Positions 32,973-41,096 of a DNA stretch of 64,000 nt are shown here, piece after piece. Under the pieces are notes generated by a model. The model was not told the origin of the DNA and searched no databases. It saw only the letters and a list, made by a program, of their open reading frames with translations. Numbering within the stretch: the stretch's first letter is position 1; each line of letters begins with the position of its first letter. Source of the stretch: Orrella dioscoreae (GTDB lineage: Bacteria; Pseudomonadota; Gammaproteobacteria; Burkholderiales; Burkholderiaceae_B); assembly GCF_900089455.2 (NCBI RefSeq), contig NZ_LT907988.1, positions 930,001 through 994,000 on the forward strand. The letters run 5' to 3'. The position numbers were made by a program, and so were the translations under genes.

Positions 32973-34901
32973 ATGCCGAAACACCGGGAGAGTCCGCTGG
33001 CAACGAAGCAGAAAAAACCGCGCAGCCGCGCGGGCTGGTACAGCCTGCTGTATGGCACGGCCGCATCGGGGTGCGCTGTCGTCATCGACCTGTGGCTGCT
33101 CGCCGGCCCGCCCGCCGGCAGGGTACTGGGGTCGCTGGTCGCCAGTCTGCTCTTCGTCCTGCTCACCGCCGTGGGGCTCTACTTCCTGCTGCGCCGGGTC
33201 GAGCGCGAGAGCCAGCTCGATGCCGCCATGCGCGATTACCTCGTACAGGCCGCCGCCGTCTTCGATAGCACCCAGGAAGGCGTGCTGATCACCGACGCGC
33301 ACAACCAGGTCGTCCACGTCAATCCCGCCTTCACGCGCATCACCGGCTACAGCGAGAGCGAGATCCGCGGCCAGAACCCGCGCGTGCTGAAATCCGGCTA
33401 CCACGACAAGCCGTTCTACGACGCCCTCTGGCATGCCCTGGTCCGTGACGATGTCTGGCAGGGCGAAATCTGGAATCGCCGCAAAAGCGGGGATATCTAT
33501 CCCCAGTGGCAAACGCTGCGCGTCTTGCGCAACGAGGCGGGCGAGCCGCGCTATTTCGTGGCCGTGTTCTCGGACCTGAGCGCCATCAAGCGTTCCGAGG
33601 ATGAGCGCGCCCGCCTCGTGCATTACGACCCGCTCACGGACCTGCCCAACCGGCTGCTTTTCATGGAGCGGCTGGGCCACGCCTTCTCGCGCCTGCAGGC
33701 TGAAGGCCGCGGCGGCGCGCTGATGGTCGTCAACCTCGATCACTTCCGCCACGTCAACGAAAGCTACGGCCATGCCGTGGGCGACGAGGTGCTGCGTGCC
33801 ACCGGCAAGCGCCTGGCGAAACTCTGCGACGGACAGGCCTCGCTCTATCACCTGGGCGCGGACGAGTTCGCGCTGCTCTATGAGAAGAGCGCCGATCCCT
33901 TGCGCGTCGCGGGCCTGGCCGAGCGCGTGCTGCAGGGCATGCTGGCGCCCTGTGAGGTGAACGAGCGGACGGTGTTCGTGCAGGCCTACATGGGTATCAG
34001 CCTGTTCCCGCAAGGCACGGCTGGCGTCGACGAAGTGCTGCGCAACGCCACCACCGCCTACGCCGAGGCGACCCGCGGCGGCAGGCCTTCCTTCGCGTTC
34101 TACACCGAAGAACTCACCTTGCAGGCGCGCCACCGGCTGGAGCTGGGCGCGGCCTTGCGGCTTGCCGTCGAACGCAAGGAACTGGTGCTGTACTACCAAC
34201 CGATACATGACCTGCGCACCGGCAGCCTGGCTGGCGTGGAGTCGCTGGTGCGCTGGCAGCGCCCGGTGCACGGGCTCGTGCCGCCGGGCGAGTTCATCCC
34301 GCTGGCCGAGGAAATGGGTCTCATCGACAGGGTCGACGCCTGGGTCATGGGCGAAGCCTGTGCCCAGATGCAGGCCTGGCGGCAGCGCGGCGTTTCCCCG
34401 GGCTTCGTCGCGGTGAACGTGTCCAGCCGTCTCTTCGGCGGCGACATGCTGTTGCCGCGCGTCGAGGAGGTGCTGGCCCAGACGGGCATGGACGCCAGCC
34501 TGCTCGAGATCGAGGTGACCGAGAGCGCCATCATGGACCAGCCCGACCGGGCGCTTGCGCAACTCGACCGCCTGCACGTGCGTGGCGTGCGGCTGGCGCT
34601 CGATGACTTCGGCACGGGCTATTCCTCCCTGCTGCGCTTGAAGCTGCTGCCGCTGCACAAGCTCAAGATCGACCAGGGTTTCGTGCGCGGCCTGCCGGAC
34701 AGCCAGGGCGACCGCGCCATCGTGCTGGCCATCATTTCCCTGGCCCATCAACTGGGCTTGAAGGTGCTGGCCGAAGGCGTCGAGACGCAGGCCCAGCTTG
34801 ACTTCCTCGTGGCCCATGGCTGTGACCTGGCGCAAGGGTATTTCTTCGGCCGTCCGGTGCCGGCCGGCGTGCTGTTTCCAGACGAGCCCTTGGCGCATTA
34901 G
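32973..34901 (+). CDS. PAS-GGDEF-EAL cyclic-di-GMP signalling protein
   Basis: A 642-residue protein with two membrane helices (about 25-45 and 50-73), a PAS domain (about 90-205; QEGVLITDAHNQVVHVNPAF), a GGDEF domain (215-380) and an EAL domain (390-635). The GGDEF site reads GADEF (residues 295-299) so cyclase activity is doubtful. The EAL motif is ESL (423-425), but DDFGTGYSS, KIDQGFV and AEGVETQ are kept, so phosphodiesterase activity is likely. ATG 32973 follows a good spacing from CGGG; an in-frame ATG at 32910 is possible. It separates the two genes of urea breakdown. Confidence 0.9.
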   Translation: MPKHRESPLATKQKKPRSRAGWYSLLYGTAASGCAVVIDLWLLAGPPAGRVLGSLVASLLFVLLTAVGLYFLLRRVERESQLDAAMRDYLVQAAAVFDSTQEGVLITDAHNQVVHVNPAFTRITGYSESEIRGQNPRVLKSGYHDKPFYDALWHALVRDDVWQGEIWNRRKSGDIYPQWQTLRVLRNEAGEPRYFVAVFSDLSAIKRSEDERARLVHYDPLTDLPNRLLFMERLGHAFSRLQAEGRGGALMVVNLDHFRHVNESYGHAVGDEVLRATGKRLAKLCDGQASLYHLGADEFALLYEKSADPLRVAGLAERVLQGMLAPCEVNERTVFVQAYMGISLFPQGTAGVDEVLRNATTAYAEATRGGRPSFAFYTEELTLQARHRLELGAALRLAVERKELVLYYQPIHDLRTGSLAGVESLVRWQRPVHGLVPPGEFIPLAEEMGLIDRVDAWVMGEACAQMQAWRQRGVSPGFVAVNVSSRLFGGDMLLPRVEEVLAQTGMDASLLEIEVTESAIMDQPDRALAQLDRLHVRGVRLALDDFGTGYSSLLRLKLLPLHKLKIDQGFVRGLPDSQGDRAIVLAIISLAHQLGLKVLAEGVETQAQLDFLVAHGCDLAQGYFFGRPVPAGVLFPDEPLAH

Positions 34902-35102
34902 CGCTGGCGCACAGGCGCCGGCAACGGCCCGCCTTCTTCCTTCCTCCTGCTTTCCTTCCTCGCGGCATGCGCCATGACGGTGCATGCCCGCGTGCGCGCG
35001 ACCGGCTTTGGTGCCTGCGCCGCACCGGTGCGCGCATCGCGGTGTTCCATGGGATCGGCCTTGCCTCGTGATGCCCGCCCCGGCGCCACACGGCCGCCAA
35101 GT

Positions 35103-35118
35103 TGGCACAGCGCTTGCT
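35103..35118 (+). promoter_or_regulatory. Sigma-54 promoter of the allophanate hydrolase operon
   Basis: TGGCAC-AGCGC-TTGCT is a second perfect -24/-12 core with the GG-N10-GC spacing. It predicts a start point near 35129, only about 32 bp before the ATG of allophanate hydrolase. Confidence 0.85.
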
Positions 35119-35136
35119 TAAGAGGAGGGAACCGCA

Positions 35137-35148
35137 CTTGTATACAAG
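35137..35148. promoter_or_regulatory. GntR-type operator before allophanate hydrolase
   Basis: CTTGTATACAAG is a perfect 12-bp palindrome that shares TTGTATACAA with the site before urea carboxylase. It lies between the predicted start point and the Shine-Dalgarno AAGGAA, so a bound protein would block elongation. Confidence 0.78.
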
Positions 35149-35160
35149 AAGGAATTCAAC

Positions 35161-36972
35161 ATGCCGGCGCAACCCTCCGCCTCTTTTCCCCGCCAGGGCT
35201 GGACCCTTGCCGACTGGCAGTCGGCCTACCGGCGTGACGGGCTCGCGCTGGCGGACGTGCTGGCGGATTTCGCCGCGCGCGCGAACGATGCCGATCCCGC
35301 GCTGATCCTGCGCGCCGATGCGGCGCGGCTGACCCAGCAGGCCGAGGCGCTGGCCGCCCGCGTGGCGGCGGCGGGCGGTTCGCTGGCAGGCTTCCCGCTG
35401 TACGGCGTGCCCTTCGTCGTGAAGGACAACATCGACGTGGCGGGCTGGCCCACCACGGCCGCGTGCCCGGCTTACGCCTACACCCCCGCCGAGGACGCGG
35501 AAGTGGTGCGCCGCCTGAAAGCCGCCGGCGCCATCGTGATCGGCAAGGCCAACCTCGACCAGTTCGCGACGGGCCTGGTCGGCACGCGTTCGCCTTTCGG
35601 GCCGGTGCCCAACACCTTCGATCCCGCCTATGTCAGCGGCGGCTCCAGCTCGGGCTCGGCATCGGTGGTGGCGCGCGGCTGGGTGCCGTTCTCGCTGGGC
35701 ACCGACACGGCGGGGTCGGGCCGGGTGCCCGCCGCCTTCAACAATATCGTCGGCCTGAAACCGACGGTCGGCGCCTTCAGCGGCCGCGGCGCCGTCCCGG
35801 CCTGCCGCACGCTGGACTGCATCAGCGTCTTCGCCCTGACGGTGAGCGACGCAGAGGCCGTGGCGGACATCGCCGCGGGCCATGACCCGGCAGACCCCTA
35901 CAGCCGGGCGCGTCCGGCGGGCGCCACGGCGTGGCCGCGCCCGCGCGCCCGCATCGCCATCCCTGCGCAGTGCGAGTTCTTTGGCGACGCGTTCGCCGAG
36001 GCGCATTACGCGCGCGCCCTCCAGACGCTGCGCGACAGCGGCGCCGAGGTCGTGGAGATCGACTTCGCGCCCTTCGCCGAGCTGGCTGCGCTGCTGTATC
36101 AAGGCCCCTGGGTGGCAGAGCGCTACACCGTCGCCGAGGACCTGCTGGCGCGCGATCCGGATGCCGTGCATCCCGTGGTGCGCGGCATCCTGGAACAGGC
36201 GCGTGGCTACAGCGCTGCCGACGCATTCCGGGCGGAGTACCGGCGCGCCGAATTGGCCCGGACGATCCAGGCCACGCTGGCCGAGGTCGATGCGCTGATG
36301 GTGCCGTCCACGCCGTCCATCTACACCATCGAGGCCCTGCTGGCAGACCCGGTCACGCTGAACTCGCGCCTGGGCACCTATACGAACTTCACCAACCTGG
36401 CGGACCTCAGCGCCCTGGCGGTGCCTGCGGGCCTGCGCGAGGACGGGCTGCCTGCGGGCGTGACCTTCATCGCGCCCGCCTGGCACGACGCCGCGCTGGC
36501 CGAGCTGGGCCGCCGCTGGGAGCGGCTGCACACCCTGCCCGCGGGCGTGGCGGCGCGCACCCAGGCGCCGCGCATGATCCGGCTGGCCGTGGTGGGCGCG
36601 CACCTGCGCGGCATGCCGCTCAATCACCAGCTGACCTCGCGTGACGCCGTGTTCGTGGAGGCCTGCCACAGCGCCAGCGATTACCGCCTGTATGCCTTGC
36701 CCGGCACGGTGCCGCCCAAGCCGGGGCTGGCGCGTGGCAAGGATGGCGCGGCCATCGCGCTGGAACTCTGGGATGTGCCGGCCACCGCCTTCGGCGATTT
36801 CGTCGCCGAAGTGCCGGGCCCGCTGGGCATCGGCACGGTGACGCTGGCCGACGGCCGCGAGGTCAAGGGCTTCATCTGTGAACCCCGCGGCCTGGAAGGC
36901 GCCCAGGACATCACCGAATTCGGCGGCTGGCGCGCCTATCGCGCCAGCGTCGCCGCCCAGCAGAAAACGTGA
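35161..36972 (+). CDS. atzF: Allophanate hydrolase
   Basis: A 603-residue amidase-signature enzyme that hydrolyses allophanate to two ammonia and two CO2, completing urea breakdown. The catalytic set is Lys88 (PFVVKDNID), Ser162 (GGSSSGSA) and the nucleophile Ser186 (GTDTAGSGRVPA), each three residues before the positions known for AtzF of Pseudomonas ADP. The C-terminal domain (about 450-603) is the extra allophanate hydrolase domain. It opens an operon with an ABC transporter and a GntR regulator. Confidence 0.95.
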   Translation: MPAQPSASFPRQGWTLADWQSAYRRDGLALADVLADFAARANDADPALILRADAARLTQQAEALAARVAAAGGSLAGFPLYGVPFVVKDNIDVAGWPTTAACPAYAYTPAEDAEVVRRLKAAGAIVIGKANLDQFATGLVGTRSPFGPVPNTFDPAYVSGGSSSGSASVVARGWVPFSLGTDTAGSGRVPAAFNNIVGLKPTVGAFSGRGAVPACRTLDCISVFALTVSDAEAVADIAAGHDPADPYSRARPAGATAWPRPRARIAIPAQCEFFGDAFAEAHYARALQTLRDSGAEVVEIDFAPFAELAALLYQGPWVAERYTVAEDLLARDPDAVHPVVRGILEQARGYSAADAFRAEYRRAELARTIQATLAEVDALMVPSTPSIYTIEALLADPVTLNSRLGTYTNFTNLADLSALAVPAGLREDGLPAGVTFIAPAWHDAALAELGRRWERLHTLPAGVAARTQAPRMIRLAVVGAHLRGMPLNHQLTSRDAVFVEACHSASDYRLYALPGTVPPKPGLARGKDGAAIALELWDVPATAFGDFVAEVPGPLGIGTVTLADGREVKGFICEPRGLEGAQDITEFGGWRAYRASVAAQQKT

Positions 36973-37058
36973 GCGCACCCGCGCCCGACCTCGACACTCT
37001 TTCGACTTTTCCCACTGTGCCGCCAGGCAACGACCCTCAGCTTTCCGGGAGCTATTCC

Positions 37059-38060
37059 ATGAAGACCGTCACCCACGCCGTGTCCCGCCGTCAACTCATC
37101 AAGGCCGGTTTCGCCGGCGCCGCCGCGGTGGCCCTGGGCGGCGCCATGCGTCCGGCCCGCGCCGCCGGTGAAAAGATCCTCATCGGCTACTGGCCCGTCG
37201 CCAGCGGCCTGCCGTTCTACACCGCGCTGGAGCGCGGCTATTTCAAGGAAGCCGGCCTGAACGTCGAAGGCGTGAAGCTCGCCAGCGCGCAGCAGGTCAT
37301 CGAGGCCATGGTGGCGGGCCGCATCCACGGCTCCGCCAACGGCACCGCGTCGGCTTCGCTCGCCCTGGGCGAAATCATGTCGCCCGGCCTCTTCAAGATC
37401 ATCTGCGCCAATCCGTCCAGCCGTTCGCTGGTGCTGGACGAAGTGCTCGTGCCTGCCGCCAGCACCGTGCAGAAGATCTCGGAACTGGCGGGCAAGCGCT
37501 TTGCCTGCGGCCCCGGCATCCAGAACGTCACCATCGCGAAGCTGATCCTGGAAAAGAACGGCATCGAGAACCCCAAGGTCATCGAGCTGCCCATCGGCCA
37601 GCACGTGCCCGCGCTGGCAGCCAACCAGGTCGACGCGGTCTATACGCTGGAGCCCACCGGCACGGTCGGCCGCCTGAACGGCACGGCGCGCGTGCTGGAG
37701 ACGGGCGTCGTGTCGCACTACATGCTGGGCGACCCCGAGGCGCCCTGGTATGGCGGCTCGGCCAGCCTGCTGTCCTCGCTCATCAAGGAGCGCCCGGCAG
37801 ACGTCGAGAAATACATCACCGCCTACCGCAAGGGCGTGAAGGACGTGCTGGAGCGTCCGGCCGACGTGCGCAGGTACCTGACCGGCCACACCAGCGTCGC
37901 CGCCGATCTCGTCAATGAAGTGCCGATGATCGGCTACACCATGTACGACGAATTCAAGCCCTCCGATGTCGACTACTTCCAGAAGTATTTCGACGTGTTC
38001 ACGGAGCGCAAGATCTTCTCCCGCCGCCTGGAAGTGGCCCCGCTCATCTACAAGGCCTGA
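37059..38060 (+). CDS. NitT/TauT-type ABC transporter binding protein
   Basis: A 333-residue exported binding protein. Its N-terminus has a twin-arginine signal (SRRQLIKAG) followed by an alanine-rich hydrophobic segment and cleavage near ARAAG. The mature part starts with ILIGYWPVASGLPFYTALERGYFKEAGLNVE, the NMT1/SsuA-like fold (described by its opening). ATG 37059 keeps the Tat motif. It is 86 bp after allophanate hydrolase and 3 bp before the permease; urea or a urea-yielding amide is the likely substrate, inferred from context. Confidence 0.87.
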   Translation: MKTVTHAVSRRQLIKAGFAGAAAVALGGAMRPARAAGEKILIGYWPVASGLPFYTALERGYFKEAGLNVEGVKLASAQQVIEAMVAGRIHGSANGTASASLALGEIMSPGLFKIICANPSSRSLVLDEVLVPAASTVQKISELAGKRFACGPGIQNVTIAKLILEKNGIENPKVIELPIGQHVPALAANQVDAVYTLEPTGTVGRLNGTARVLETGVVSHYMLGDPEAPWYGGSASLLSSLIKERPADVEKYITAYRKGVKDVLERPADVRRYLTGHTSVAADLVNEVPMIGYTMYDEFKPSDVDYFQKYFDVFTERKIFSRRLEVAPLIYKA

Positions 38061-38063
38061 TCC

Positions 38064-38837
38064 ATGCGTGCATTCACTTCCGCATCGGCCCGGCGCTTCC
38101 TGCCGTTGGTGGGGCCGGTCCTGCTGTTCCTGCTGTGGGAGCTGGCGATCTCGGCGCGTTGGGTCAACCCGGTGCTGCTGCCGCCACCGGGCGAAACCCT
38201 GGCGCACCTGTGGAACGCCTTCGTGTCGGGCGACATCTATGGCGACCTGGGCGCCACGGTGTGGCGCACGGTGGCGTCCTTCGGCATCGCGGTGCTGATC
38301 GGCGTGCCGCTGGGCGTGGTGCTGGGCGCCTCGGAGTCCACCTACCGAAGCGTCGAGTTCCTGATCGACTTCTTCCGCTCCACGCCCTCGTCCGCCCTGA
38401 TCCCGCTCTTCATGCTGATCTTCGGCATCACCGACATCAACAAGATCGCCATCGCCAGCTTCGGCGCCATGCTGATCGTGTTGTTCAACAGCGCCTATGG
38501 CGTCATGAACGCCAAGAAGACGCGCGTCATGGCCGCGCAGATCATGGGCGTCTCGCGCTGGCACGTCTTCAAGGACGTGATGCTGATGGAAAGCCTGGCG
38601 CAGACCTTCGTCGGCCTGCGCAGCGCGGTGTCGATGGCCCTGGTCATCGTCATCGTGGCCGAGATGTTCATCGGCTCGGAGAACGGCCTGGGCCACCGCA
38701 TCATCGATGCCCAGCAGGTCTTCAACGTCAAGGAAATGTACACCTCCATCCTGGTCACGGGCGCGCTGGGCTATCTGCTCAACCTGCTGTTCCTGCTGGC
38801 CGAGAAGAAACTGATCCACTGGAGCGGAAAAGCATGA
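38064..38837 (+). CDS. NitT/TauT-type ABC transporter permease
   Basis: A 257-residue permease with six hydrophobic segments and the coupling loop QIMGVSRWHVFKDVMLME. It belongs to the SsuC/TauC group. It is 3 bp after the binding protein and its stop overlaps the ATPase start by 4 bp. Confidence 0.92.
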   Translation: MRAFTSASARRFLPLVGPVLLFLLWELAISARWVNPVLLPPPGETLAHLWNAFVSGDIYGDLGATVWRTVASFGIAVLIGVPLGVVLGASESTYRSVEFLIDFFRSTPSSALIPLFMLIFGITDINKIAIASFGAMLIVLFNSAYGVMNAKKTRVMAAQIMGVSRWHVFKDVMLMESLAQTFVGLRSAVSMALVIVIVAEMFIGSENGLGHRIIDAQQVFNVKEMYTSILVTGALGYLLNLLFLLAEKKLIHWSGKA

Positions 38838-39640
38838 TCGCCACCCATCCCGAGGTCGACACCATCCTGTCGGTGCCACCCGCGCCGCGCACCCACGTCA
38901 CCATTCGCGGGCTGACCAAGTCCTTCGCGGGCGCGCCGCTTTATACCAACTTCAACCTCGACCTGCCGCGCGGCAAGATCGTCTCCATCTTCGGTCCCAA
39001 CGGCTGTGGCAAGTCCACGCTGATGAACATGGTGGCGGGCCTCATCCCGCTGGACGCGGGCGAAATCCTGTTCGATGGCAAGTCGCTGGCCGACACCACC
39101 ATCGGCTACGTGTTCCAGAACTACCGTGACGCCCTGTTTCCCTGGCTCTCGGCCTACGACAACATCGCCTACCCCCTGCGGCGTGGCGGCATGAAGGAAG
39201 CCGAGGTCAAGGCGCGCGTGGACGAGCTGATTGCCCTCTTCGAGATCCGCTTCGACCTGAAGCGCTACCCCTACGAACTGTCGGGCGGCCAGCAGCAGAC
39301 GGTATGCATCATGCGCGCGCTGGCGCCGCGCCCGGAAGTGATGTTCCTGGACGAGCCGTTCTCGGCGCTGGACTTCGAGATGACGCTCTTCATCCGCGAG
39401 AAGCTGCAGGAGGCCCACCAGGCTACCGGCGTCACCATGGTCATCGTCTCGCACGACCTGGAGGATGCCGTTTTCCTGGCCGACCAGATCCTGCTGCTGA
39501 CGCGCCGGCCCACGCGCATCGCCGAGATCGTGCCCTTCGACCTGCCGCGTCCGCGCACGCCCGAGTCGGTCTCGGACCCGCGTTTCGTGTCGGTCAAGGC
39601 TCGCACGCTGGAAGTGTTCCGCCGCGAGATGGCGGCCTGA
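38834..39640 (+). CDS. NitT/TauT-type ABC transporter ATPase
   Basis: A 268-residue ABC ATPase with Walker A GPNGCGKST, Q-loop YVFQNYRDALFPWL, signature LSGGQQQTV and Walker B VMFLDEPFSALD. In most family members the signature continues QR; here QT replaces it. ATG 38834 overlaps the permease stop. It completes the transporter of the allophanate hydrolase operon. Confidence 0.92.
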   Translation: MIATHPEVDTILSVPPAPRTHVTIRGLTKSFAGAPLYTNFNLDLPRGKIVSIFGPNGCGKSTLMNMVAGLIPLDAGEILFDGKSLADTTIGYVFQNYRDALFPWLSAYDNIAYPLRRGGMKEAEVKARVDELIALFEIRFDLKRYPYELSGGQQQTVCIMRALAPRPEVMFLDEPFSALDFEMTLFIREKLQEAHQATGVTMVIVSHDLEDAVFLADQILLLTRRPTRIAEIVPFDLPRPRTPESVSDPRFVSVKARTLEVFRREMAA

Positions 39641-39659
39641 GCGCCAGAAGGGAGCGCCC

Positions 39660-40361
39660 ATGACGGATGCCGCCACGCAAGTCCCGGCACGGCGCGACAC
39701 GCTGGCCGACCAGGTCTATGAGCAGTTGAAGCAGGACCTGTTCGGCTACCGGCTTTTGCCGGGCGACCGTTTCACCGAGGCCGACGTGGTGGCGCGCACC
39801 GGCGCCAGCCGCACGCCGGTGCGCCAGGCGCTGTATCGCCTGCAGCGCGAAGGCTTCGTCATGGTCCACCTGCGCAACGGCTGGCAGGTGCGGCCCGTCG
39901 ATTTCGCGCACTTCGACGCCTTGTACGAGGCGCGCATCGTGCTGGAACTGGCCGCCATCGAGCGCCTGTGCGCACGCCCGTCGCCCACGCCTGCCGAAGC
40001 GCTGCGCGATCTGTCCGAGTTCTGGCTGGTGCCCGAGTCCGAGCGCCTGGATGACGGCCCTTACGTGTCGCAGCAGGACGAGGCCTTTCATTGCCGCCTG
40101 GTGGAGGCCGCGGGCAATCCGGAACTGGCGCGCATGCACGTCGAGGTGACCGAGCGCATCCGTATCCTGCGGCGGCTCGATTTCACCCAGGGCGCACGCA
40201 TCCAGGCCACCTACGATGAACACGCGGCAGTGCTGCGCGCACTGTTGACGCGGCGCGTGGACGAGGCACGCCGCCTGTTGAAGTCGCATATCGAGATCAG
40301 CCGCGCCGAGGTGCAGAAGATCACCCTGCACATGCTGCACACCTCGCGCAGCGAGTGGTAG
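39660..40361 (+). CDS. GntR-family (FCD) regulator of the urea amidolyase genes
   Basis: A 233-residue regulator with an N-terminal GntR winged helix (DQVYEQLKQDLFGYRLLPG, then RTGASRTPVRQALYRLQREGFV) and a helical FCD effector domain. It is 19 bp after the ATPase and so is the last gene of the operon. FCD proteins bind short TTGT-type palindromes such as those before uca and atzF, so it is the best candidate to bind them, with urea, allophanate or a related compound as possible ligand (inference). Confidence 0.87.
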   Translation: MTDAATQVPARRDTLADQVYEQLKQDLFGYRLLPGDRFTEADVVARTGASRTPVRQALYRLQREGFVMVHLRNGWQVRPVDFAHFDALYEARIVLELAAIERLCARPSPTPAEALRDLSEFWLVPESERLDDGPYVSQQDEAFHCRLVEAAGNPELARMHVEVTERIRILRRLDFTQGARIQATYDEHAAVLRALLTRRVDEARRLLKSHIEISRAEVQKITLHMLHTSRSEW

Positions 40362-40370
40362 GGCCGCCGC

Positions 40371-40925
40371 TCAGCGCGAGGCCACCACCAGCACCTGGGC
40401 GTCACGCGGGCTGAGGGTGCGCATGCGGTGGTGCAGGGTGGCGTCGAAATACACGGCGTCGCCGGTTTCCAGCCGCAGGCTGCGCGTGCCCACCACCATC
40501 TCCACCGTGCCGGACAGCACCAGCACGAACTCCTCGCCCGAGTGCGGCGAGGCGGCCTGGCGCGCGGGGAATTCGCGCGGTGGCACCACCAGCACCGGCT
40601 GCATCGAGCGCACGCGCCGCTTGCCCGCCAGGGCCTGGTAGGAATAGCCCAGGGCCGTGCCCAGGCGCACCAGCGGCTTGCGCTCGTTGGCCCGCACCAC
40701 GCTGACCACTTCGTCCAGGCCCTCCGGGCCGCTGCCCAGCAATTGGTCGGCGCTCAGGCCGTAGGCCTCGGCCAGCTTGGTGGCGGTGGCGGCGGAGGGC
40801 TGGCTGAGCCCGCGTTCCAGCTTCGACAGGTAGCTGCGCGTCAGGCCCGTGCGCTGGGCCAGGCCGGCCAGCGACAACTGGTGCTGACGGCGCAGGGTAC
40901 GCAGGCGGAAGGGCAGGTCGATCAT
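40371..40925 (-). CDS. XRE-family regulator with C-terminal cupin domain
   Basis: A 184-residue protein: helix-turn-helix at residues 5-60 (LAQRTGLTRSYLSKLERGLSQPS) and a cupin barrel at about 110-180 (SGEEFVLVLSGTVEMVVGTRSL). This is the common regulator type for amino acid, amine and detoxification genes. It diverges from the EamA gene across a spacer with a 13-bp palindrome and is convergent with the GntR gene (9 bp apart). ATG 40925 was chosen over an in-frame start 111 bp upstream. Confidence 0.9.
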   Translation of the reverse strand: MIDLPFRLRTLRRQHQLSLAGLAQRTGLTRSYLSKLERGLSQPSAATATKLAEAYGLSADQLLGSGPEGLDEVVSVVRANERKPLVRLGTALGYSYQALAGKRRVRSMQPVLVVPPREFPARQAASPHSGEEFVLVLSGTVEMVVGTRSLRLETGDAVYFDATLHHRMRTLSPRDAQVLVVASR

Positions 40926-40990
40926 GATGTGGCGGTGTTCCGGGCTCGGCCCGCCAGGGCGGCGGCCGGGTGGCCCACTATCCGCCTCAG

Positions 40991-41003
40991 GACACAGTGT
41001 GTC
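40991..41003. promoter_or_regulatory. Palindrome between the XRE-cupin and EamA genes
   Basis: GACACA-G-TGTGTC is a perfect 13-bp palindrome, 66 bp from the XRE-cupin start and 94 bp from the EamA start. Its position between divergent genes makes it the best candidate for the XRE-cupin operator. Confidence 0.5.
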
Positions 41004-41096
41004 AACCGACGGGCACGGAGCGCCCCGCCGGGGCATACAGTAAAGGCATCAACCTTTTTCGCCGACCCGCCGCCGGGACGCCGACCTGCCCTTAGG

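Noticed and set aside
28983-35108. A very long open frame opposite urea carboxylase and the GGDEF-EAL gene
   Set aside because: It is the complement of two clearly conserved genes; its product is His/Gln/Arg-rich and shows no domain.
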